DNA of 64,000 nucleotides from Mesorhizobium sp. B2-4-3 (GTDB lineage: Bacteria; Pseudomonadota; Alphaproteobacteria; Rhizobiales; Rhizobiaceae): assembly GCF_006442815.1 (NCBI RefSeq), contig NZ_VFVL01000032.1:1-64000 (forward strand), given 5' to 3'. Both the position numbers and the translations under genes were made by a program. Numbering within the stretch: the stretch's first letter is position 1; every line of letters begins with the position of its first letter. Below are positions 58,319 to 64,000 of this stretch, piece after piece. The notes under the pieces were generated by a model, which made no database searches, had not been told where the DNA came from, and worked only from the letters and a program-made list of their open reading frames with translations.

Positions 58319-60541
58319 CACCCGCCGCGCATCGCTGACGCTCGAATTGTCCTTGAGCTGCGACAGCAGCCGGTTGAGATGCTTCAGGTCCCAGACCTCG
58401 AGGTCGATCAGCATCTCGGTGAAATCGGGCGCCGTGCGTATCATCGACAGCGTGTGGATGTTGGCGTCGTTGGACGCCACCACCTGGGCGATGTCGGCCA
58501 ACGAACCCGGCGCATTGATGGCGGTGACCGAGATGCGCGCCGGGAAACGTTCCTTGGTGCGCTCGTCGATATCCCAGCGCACGTCGATCCAGCGCTCGGG
58601 CTGGTCGTCGAAGGCCTGCAGCGCCGGCGACTGGATCGGATAGATGGTGATGCCGGTTCCGGGCTGGATGATGCCGACGATGCGGTCGCCAGGCACGGCA
58701 CCCTCCGGGGCGAAGCGCACCGGCAGGTCGCCGCGCACGCCACGGATCGGCACCGCGCCGTCGCGCTGTTGGTCCTTGTCCTTCTTGGCGGCGCGCGTGC
58801 CGGGCATCTGGAACAGCATGCCGGCGGCGTTGCGGATCTTCGACCAGCCCTCCTCGCGCTGCTTGGGCGGCGCGACGGTGACACGCTCGTCCTTATAGTC
58901 GGGGAAGACCGCTTTCATGACATCGGTGGAGCTCAGCTCGCCGCGGCCGACCGAGGCCAGCACGTCCTCGATGTCCTTGCGCGCCAGCCGGTGCAGAACC
59001 GGCTTCAGGCTCTCCTTGGTGAAGGTCTTGCCGGCGCGCTCGAAGGCGCGTTCCAGGATGCGGGCGCCGAGGCCGGAATATTGCTTGCGTATCGCATTCT
59101 TGGTGGCGCGGCGGATGGCGGCCCGCGCCTTGCCGGTGACCACGACCGATTCCCAGGCGGCGGGCGGCACCTGCGCCTTGGAGCGGATGATCTCGACCTC
59201 GTCGCCGTTCTTCAGTTCCGTCATCAACGGCATGATGCGGCCATTGACTTTGGCGCCGACGCAGGTGTCTCCGACATCGGTGTGGACGGCGTAGGCGAAG
59301 TCGATCGGGGTGGCGCCGCGCGGCAGCGCGATCAGCATGCCCTTGGGCGTGAAGCAGAACACCTGGTCCTGGAACAGTTCCAGCTTGGTGTTTTCGAGGA
59401 AATCCTCCGGATTGTCGCCTTCGGCCAGTTGCTCGATGGTGCGCCGCAGCCAGGCATAGGCGTTGGTCTCCCTGGAGATCGCGTGGCCGGCGCCGTTCGT
59501 CTTGCCGCCGCTGTCCTTGTAGATCGAATGCGCGGCGACGCCATATTCGGCGATCTTGTTCATCTCCCTGGTGCGGATCTGCAATTCGACGCGCTGGCGC
59601 GACGGGCCGACGATGGTGGTGTGGATGGAACGGTAGTCGTTCTGCTTGGGCGTCGAGATGTAGTCCTTGAAGCGGCCGGGCACCATCGACCAGGTGGTGT
59701 GGATGGCGCCAAGCGCGCGGTAGCAGTCATCGACGGAATCGACCACGACGCGGAACCCGAAAATGTCGGAGAGCTGCTCGAAGGAGAGCGCCTTGGCCTC
59801 CATCTTGCGGAACACCGACCACGGCTTCTTCTGCCGGCTCTTCACGCTCGCCTTGATGGCGTGCTTATCGAACAGGCCCGACAGCGCCGTCTCGATCTCC
59901 TGCAGGACGCCCTTGTTGCGCTCGAAAATCTCGGCGAGCCTTGCGGTAACGGCGCGATAGGCCTCCGGATTGATGTAGCGGAAGGCGATTTCTTCCAGTT
60001 CCTCGCGCATGCCTTGCATGCCCATGCGCCCGGCCAAGGGCGCATAGATGTCCATCGTCTCCTCGGCGATGCGCAGGCGCTTGGACTCGGGCATATGGTC
60101 GAGCGTGCGCATGTTGTGCAGGCGGTCGGCGAGCTTGACCAGAAGAACGCGAATATCCTCGGAGATCGCGAGCAGGAGCTTGCGCAAATTCTCCGCCTGC
60201 TCGGCCTTCTTCGAGACCAGGTCGAGCTTCTTGAGCTTGGTGAGGCCTTCGACCAGCTTGCCCATTTCCGGACCGAAGAGCTCGTCGATCTCGGCGCGGG
60301 TCGCGGTCGTATCCTCGATCGTGTCATGCAGCAGGGCAACCGCAATGGTCGCCTCGTCCATATGCATGTCGGTGAGGATGGCGGCGACTTCGAGCGGATG
60401 CGAGAAATAGGGATCGCCGGAGGCGCGTTTCTGGTGGCCATGCTTCTGCATGGCATAGACGTAAGCCTTGTTGAGCAGCGCCTCGTTGACGTCAGGCTTG
60501 TAGCGCTGGACGCGCTCGACAAGCTCATACTGACGCATCAT
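58310..60541 (-). CDS. rsh: Bifunctional (p)ppGpp synthetase/hydrolase (Rsh/SpoT)
   Basis: A 743-residue RelA/SpoT homologue with an HD hydrolase domain (VALLHDTIEDT near residue 69), a synthetase domain (FGFRVVVDSVDDCYRALGAIH near residue 260), a TGS domain (about 390-450) and a C-terminal ACT domain. Alphaproteobacteria usually have this single bifunctional enzyme for the stringent response. It lies 124 bases after rpoZ and precedes pyrE. Confidence 0.96.
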   Translation of the reverse strand: MMRQYELVERVQRYKPDVNEALLNKAYVYAMQKHGHQKRASGDPYFSHPLEVAAILTDMHMDEATIAVALLHDTIEDTTATRAEIDELFGPEMGKLVEGLTKLKKLDLVSKKAEQAENLRKLLLAISEDIRVLLVKLADRLHNMRTLDHMPESKRLRIAEETMDIYAPLAGRMGMQGMREELEEIAFRYINPEAYRAVTARLAEIFERNKGVLQEIETALSGLFDKHAIKASVKSRQKKPWSVFRKMEAKALSFEQLSDIFGFRVVVDSVDDCYRALGAIHTTWSMVPGRFKDYISTPKQNDYRSIHTTIVGPSRQRVELQIRTREMNKIAEYGVAAHSIYKDSGGKTNGAGHAISRETNAYAWLRRTIEQLAEGDNPEDFLENTKLELFQDQVFCFTPKGMLIALPRGATPIDFAYAVHTDVGDTCVGAKVNGRIMPLMTELKNGDEVEIIRSKAQVPPAAWESVVVTGKARAAIRRATKNAIRKQYSGLGARILERAFERAGKTFTKESLKPVLHRLARKDIEDVLASVGRGELSSTDVMKAVFPDYKDERVTVAPPKQREEGWSKIRNAAGMLFQMPGTRAAKKDKDQQRDGAVPIRGVRGDLPVRFAPEGAVPGDRIVGIIQPGTGITIYPIQSPALQAFDDQPERWIDVRWDIDERTKERFPARISVTAINAPGSLADIAQVVASNDANIHTLSMIRTAPDFTEMLIDLEVWDLKHLNRLLSQLKDNSSVSDARRVNG

Positions 60542-60665
60542 GGGCGGGATCTCGCGGTGCTGAAATGATTGATGCGCCGCACTGGCGTGCGACGCACCTC
60601 ATAGATAGCCACGAAACTTAAGATACGGAAGTCCTGGATGGTTGATCCAACCCGGACAAAAGCTC

Positions 60666-61067
60666 TTAGTAGTCGTCGCTCTTTTCGGGCGGCACCAGAC
60701 CTTCGATGCCGGCGAGCAAGTCTTCCTCGCTCATGCGGTCGAAAGTAACGTTCTCCTCGGCGTCGTCGGCGTCGGCAGCAGCGACGGTCGCGCCGGTCTC
60801 GTCGGTGATCGCCTCGCCCTCGGCTTCCGGCTCGTCGACCTCGACATGCTTCTGCAGCGAGTGGATCAGGTCTTCCTTGAGGTCGTCGGGCGACAGCGTC
60901 TCGTCGGCGATCTCGCGCAGCGCGATGACAGGGTTCTTGTCATTGTCGCGCGGAACGGTGATCTGCGCGCCCTGGCTGATCTGGCGGGCGCGGTGGCCGG
61001 CAAGCAGCACGAGTTCAAAACGGTTGTCGACCTTGTCGATGCAATCTTCAACGGTTACGCGGGCCAT
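60666..61067 (-). CDS. rpoZ: RNA polymerase omega subunit
   Basis: A 133-residue omega subunit, starting MARVTVEDCIDKVDNRFELVLL with the helical core and a long acidic tail after residue 70, typical of rhizobia. It assists beta-prime folding and can bind ppGpp in some bacteria. It precedes rsh, in the usual alphaproteobacterial order. Confidence 0.95.
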   Translation of the reverse strand: MARVTVEDCIDKVDNRFELVLLAGHRARQISQGAQITVPRDNDKNPVIALREIADETLSPDDLKEDLIHSLQKHVEVDEPEAEGEAITDETGATVAAADADDAEENVTFDRMSEEDLLAGIEGLVPPEKSDDY

Positions 61068-61369
61068 GGACTGCCCCTTTCATGCGATGGATTTGATGGA
61101 AAGCTGGCGCGCTCCATAACGCGGGCGCGGCCGAAATACAAGCTTTATGGCGGCGACGTCTGCTTTGCGGGCCGTTGCCGGCTCATCACCGCGCTACGCC
61201 ATGAAGCTGCCTACATAGTGGCGATCACAATTGCTTGCAATGCAGGGCCTGCCCTTGGATATCCACAAATTGCGCGTTATCTCGGATATGACGGCACCGG
61301 CGCCCATTTGTCGGACCTATTCGTCAAACGCTTTTAGACGACAGAAATTTTCGAAAGGAATGTTTTTCA
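61068..61369. other. Divergent gap between rpoZ and the NYN gene
   Basis: These 302 bases hold no supported gene. The section near 61200-61290 is slightly AT-richer and should carry the divergent promoters of rpoZ and the NYN gene. A GAAAGGA ribosome site lies before the NYN start. Confidence 0.45.
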
Positions 61370-61951
61370 ATGTTCGATCCCCGTGAAAAGATCGCTCTTT
61401 TCATCGACGGCGCCAATCTCTATGCCACGTCCCGGGCGCTGGGCTTCGACATCGACTACCGCAAGCTCCTGTCGAGCTTCCAGAAGCGCGGCTACCTGCT
61501 GCGCGCTTACTATTACACCGCGCTGGTCGAGGATCAGGAATATTCATCGATCCGGCCGCTGATCGACTGGCTCGACTATAACGGCTTCAAGGTGGTGACG
61601 AAGCCGGCCAAGGAATTCACCGACTCGACCGGCCGCCGCAAGATCAAGGGCAACATGGACATCGAGCTGACCGTCGATGCGCTGGAGCTCGCCGATGTCG
61701 TCGATCACTATGTCATCTTCTCCGGCGACGGCGACTTCCGCACGCTGGTCGAAGCGCTGCAGCGGCGCGGCCGCAAGGTGTCGATCATCTCGACCATGGC
61801 TTCCCAGCCGCCGATGATCTCCGACGACCTGCGCCGCCAGGCCGATCATTTCATCGACCTGGTGTCGCTGAAGAGCGAAGTCGGCCGCGACCCGTCCGAG
61901 CGGCCCACGCGCCGGCCGGAACCCGCCGAGGTCGACGAGGACGATTATTGA
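61370..61951 (+). CDS. NYN-domain (LabA/DUF88) protein
   Basis: A 193-residue PIN-like NYN protein. The acidic nuclease-like residues appear in ALFIDGANLYAT, KGNMDIELTVDALE and VIFSGDGDFRTLVEAL. NYN proteins are thought to be RNases or regulators; LabA is linked to circadian control in cyanobacteria. The tail after residue 170 is charged. The uracil-DNA glycosylase gene follows 12 bases downstream. Confidence 0.9.
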   Translation: MFDPREKIALFIDGANLYATSRALGFDIDYRKLLSSFQKRGYLLRAYYYTALVEDQEYSSIRPLIDWLDYNGFKVVTKPAKEFTDSTGRRKIKGNMDIELTVDALELADVVDHYVIFSGDGDFRTLVEALQRRGRKVSIISTMASQPPMISDDLRRQADHFIDLVSLKSEVGRDPSERPTRRPEPAEVDEDDY

Positions 61952-61963
61952 CGGGCGGCGGCC

Positions 61964-62620
61964 TTGATCGCCGCGCCCTCCCCCGAACCCAGCCGTGACT
62001 GCCCGCTTTGCCCGCGGCTGCATGATTTCATCGCGGCCTGGCGCGAGCGCGAGCCCGGCTGGTTCAACGCGCCGGTGCCGACCTTCCTGCCTCCGGAAGG
62101 CGAAGGTTCGGTCAAGCTGCTGATCGTCGGGCTGGCGCCCGGTCTGCGCGGCGCCAACCGCACGGGACGCCCCTTCACCGGCGACTACGCCGGCGACCTG
62201 CTCTACGGCACGATGATCGCGCATGGCCTGGCGCGCGGCGAGTTCAAGGCAAGACCGGACGACGGGCTCGAGCTTGTCGGCACGGCCATCACCAATGCGG
62301 TGCGCTGCGTGCCGCCGGAGAACAAGCCGGTGGGCGCCGAGATCGCCACCTGCCGGACTTTTCTCAAGCCGACCATCGCACGCTTCCCCAATCTCAGCGC
62401 CATCCTGACGCTGGGCTCGATCGCGCACCAGTCGACGGTGCGGGCATTGGGCGAGCGTGTCGCGGCCGTTCCGTTCCGCCATGGCGGCCGGCAGCGGGCC
62501 GGCGGCATCGCGCTGTTTTCCAGCTATCACTGCTCGCGCTACAACACCAATACGGGCGTGCTGACGCAGGAGATGTTCGTCAGCGTGTTCAAGGAGATAG
62601 CAGCGTTCCTGAAGACCTAG
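61964..62620 (+). CDS. Uracil-DNA glycosylase, family 5 type
   Basis: A 218-residue iron-sulfur UDG. Fe-S cysteines appear in RDCPLCPRLH near residues 13-16, NAVRCVPPEN and ATCRTFL around 113-130. The active-site loop GLAPGLRGANRTGRPFTGD is the family 5 (UDGb) signature, which lacks the usual catalytic Asp and removes uracil and deaminated purines. The start is TTG 61964, the first possible codon after the NYN stop. The base repaired is inferred from family. Confidence 0.9.
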   Translation: MIAAPSPEPSRDCPLCPRLHDFIAAWREREPGWFNAPVPTFLPPEGEGSVKLLIVGLAPGLRGANRTGRPFTGDYAGDLLYGTMIAHGLARGEFKARPDDGLELVGTAITNAVRCVPPENKPVGAEIATCRTFLKPTIARFPNLSAILTLGSIAHQSTVRALGERVAAVPFRHGGRQRAGGIALFSSYHCSRYNTNTGVLTQEMFVSVFKEIAAFLKT

Positions 62621-62652
62621 ATTCAGCCGCCCTGGAGTAATCCCGCGCCCGT

Positions 62653-63126
62653 TCATACCGGCAGCAGCGCATCCGGCTTCACCTCGCCGATCGAGGCGTA
62701 AGTGTGCGTCTCCTTCACTCCGGGCAACGGCAGGATGACCCGGGTCAGGAAATCCTGATAGGCGGCCATTTCCGAGATACGCGCCTTTACCAGATAGTCG
62801 AAGCCGCCCACGACCATATGGCATTCCAGCACCTCAGGCGCCTTGGTCACCGCCTCGGCGAAGCGTTCGAAGATATGAGGCGCCGTATGATCGAGGCGTA
62901 CCTCGATGAAGACGAGCGTGCCGCGGCCTATCTTGGCGGGATCGAGCACGGCTCTGACCGCGGTGATATAGCCTTCCCGAAACAGCCGCTTCACCCGCAG
63001 GCTGGTGCCGGTCGGCGACAGGCCGATACGCGCCGCCAGATCAAGCGTGGTGCGACGCCCGTCCTCCTGCAGCAGCCGAAGAAGATTACGGTCGATCACG
63101 TCGAGGTCGCTTGCTTCTTGATTCAC
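62653..63126 (-). CDS. Lrp/AsnC-family regulator
   Basis: A 157-residue Lrp-type regulator with an N-terminal helix-turn-helix (RTTLDLAARIGLSPTGTSLR) and a C-terminal RAM domain (LECHMVVGGFDYLVKARI). The divergent EamA exporter gene at 63271 is the likely target, as Lrp proteins often control amino-acid exporters beside them. Confidence 0.92.
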   Translation of the reverse strand: MNQEASDLDVIDRNLLRLLQEDGRRTTLDLAARIGLSPTGTSLRVKRLFREGYITAVRAVLDPAKIGRGTLVFIEVRLDHTAPHIFERFAEAVTKAPEVLECHMVVGGFDYLVKARISEMAAYQDFLTRVILPLPGVKETHTYASIGEVKPDALLPV

Positions 63127-63270
63127 TTCAGAACTGCCTTTTTGATGTGAATTCCGCTATCATTTTCCAAAATAAGCGTATTTCAACGCAGAGAGCTGAA
63201 CAATAGCCTGCGCTTTCGCCGCAGCGGTGGAGACGGTCTTCACCTCCGACGACATAGGGGGTGGCAGGTC

Positions 63271-64000
63271 GTGACAGACGCAGATGACGAAAGGAACACG
63301 AGACTGGCGATTATCGCCGGCCTCACCATGATCGGCATCTACGCCATCCAATTCGTCGCCGCCCGCTTCAGCCTCCGGGAGCATCTGACGGCGACAGATT
63401 TGGCCGTCTTGCGCTTTGGCGGCGCGGGGGTGGTCTTTCTGCCGATCGTCTGGCGCAGCGGCTTCGCTCCCATGAGGGCGCTGGGCTGGCGACGGGCTCT
63501 GGTATTGGCGGCGCTGGCAGGCTTGCCTTATCCGCTGATCATCAATTGGGGCCTGACCTATGCGCCTGCCGCCCACGCGGCTGCGCTCTGCCCCGCCTCT
63601 ATCGTCTTCTTTTCGTCCCTGTTGTCGCGCGTCTTCTTCGATGACGGCGTTTCGCAACGACGGACGATCGGTGTCGGCGCGATCATCGCCGGGCTGTTGC
63701 TGTTCATCGCCGCGGCGCGTGGCGGCAGCGGCGACGCCTTGATCGGCGACGTGCTGTTCATCGGATCGGGCCTCATGTTTTCGACTTATGCCGTTCTCGT
63801 GAGACTATGGCGTGCCGATCCGGTCACGGCGACGGCCGCGGTGGTGCTCCTGTCGTGTCTGCCGTTGCCGGTTCTCTATGTCTTCGCGCCAAGCCATATC
63901 CATGCCGCGGCGGCTATGGAGATCGTCAGCCAGATCGTGATCCAAGGGATTCTGGCCGGCGCGGCGGCCATGTTCCTCTACACCTACATCGTCCGGCAAA
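63271..64000 (+). CDS. EamA/DMT-family exporter, cut by the window end
   Basis: The first ~243 codons of a drug/metabolite transporter, starting GTG 63271 with GGGGGTGG upstream, and continuing beyond the window. Eight hydrophobic helices are visible (RLAIIAGLTMIGIYAIQFVA, VLAALAGLPYPLIINWGL, GVGAIIAGLLLFIAAARG and others). An Lrp regulator lies divergently upstream, which suggests an amino-acid or similar export role. Confidence 0.88.
   Translation, partial: MTDADDERNTRLAIIAGLTMIGIYAIQFVAARFSLREHLTATDLAVLRFGGAGVVFLPIVWRSGFAPMRALGWRRALVLAALAGLPYPLIINWGLTYAPAAHAAALCPASIVFFSSLLSRVFFDDGVSQRRTIGVGAIIAGLLLFIAAARGGSGDALIGDVLFIGSGLMFSTYAVLVRLWRADPVTATAAVVLLSCLPLPVLYVFAPSHIHAAAAMEIVSQIVIQGILAGAAAMFLYTYIVRQ

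Noticed and set aside
58253..60568. Very long open frame on the plus strand opposite rsh
   Set aside because: It is a mirror of the rsh gene caused by high GC at third codon positions; the protein has a repetitive His/Arg/Asp/Leu-rich makeup with no domain.

Overview
The window is GC-rich, densely packed chromosomal DNA of an alphaproteobacterium in the Rhizobiales, most likely Mesorhizobium or a close relative. This placement is an inference. It rests on the rpoZ-rsh-pyrE / DUF2062-acpS-lepB-rnc-era-recO block, a DUF680-type small secreted protein (a family I know chiefly from mesorhizobia), a TIGR02301-type exported protein, and several families of short palindromic intergenic repeats. I saw no rRNA, tRNA, CRISPR array, insertion sequence or prophage.

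Layout. 0.1-4.2 kb: an Atm1-type ABC exporter translationally coupled to a cysteine-rich ArsR regulator, then a LysM protein. 4.3-8.9 kb: LOG-family hydrolase, a LysR regulator divergent from a small barrel protein, an unusual P5C-reductase relative and a 2-oxoglutarate/Fe(II) oxygenase. 8.95-10.7 kb: a decaying L-idonate/gluconate-type module, with a GntR regulator cut by an in-frame amber codon, a 3' stub of a zinc alcohol dehydrogenase and an intact short-chain dehydrogenase. 10.8-17.7 kb: a CUT2 sugar importer operon (amidotransferase-like protein, binding protein, permease, ATPase fused to permease) with a divergent ROK regulator. 17.7-22.7 kb: DoxX, TPR, Tat-exported metallo-hydrolase, DUF680, CorA and RarD. 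22.8-29 kb: citramalate synthase, an overlapping operon DUF559-VOC-GFA-GFA-pip, and cysS.

29.4-38.1 kb: SRAP/YedK, Nudix, exported proteins, dihydroorotase, YgfZ with an HD hydrolase, and a PAS-PAS-GGDEF-EAL protein. 38.3-45.2 kb: a desaturase, a DUF3303 protein, a RimK-type ligase paired with a GNAT-C39 peptidase fusion, an ECF sigma/anti-sigma pair and a VapBC toxin-antitoxin with a visible operator. 45.2-64 kb: a DUF2339 membrane protein, then the housekeeping block recO ... era-rnc-lepB-acpS-DUF2062 ... pyrE-rsh-rpoZ. That block is interrupted twice: by an MscS channel plus a kinase-like phosphotransferase, and by a GNAT plus a VOC protein. The window ends with NYN and uracil-DNA glycosylase genes and an Lrp regulator divergent from a truncated EamA exporter.

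The least explained items are the RimK / GNAT-C39 pair (40.1-42.7 kb), the two-polypeptide sugar importer, the decaying idonate module, and the palindromic repeats. One repeat family shows a covarying stem and has become the start codon and N-terminus of a gene at 52.99 kb. Three loci carry inverted arms built from unrelated 7-10 bp tandem units.
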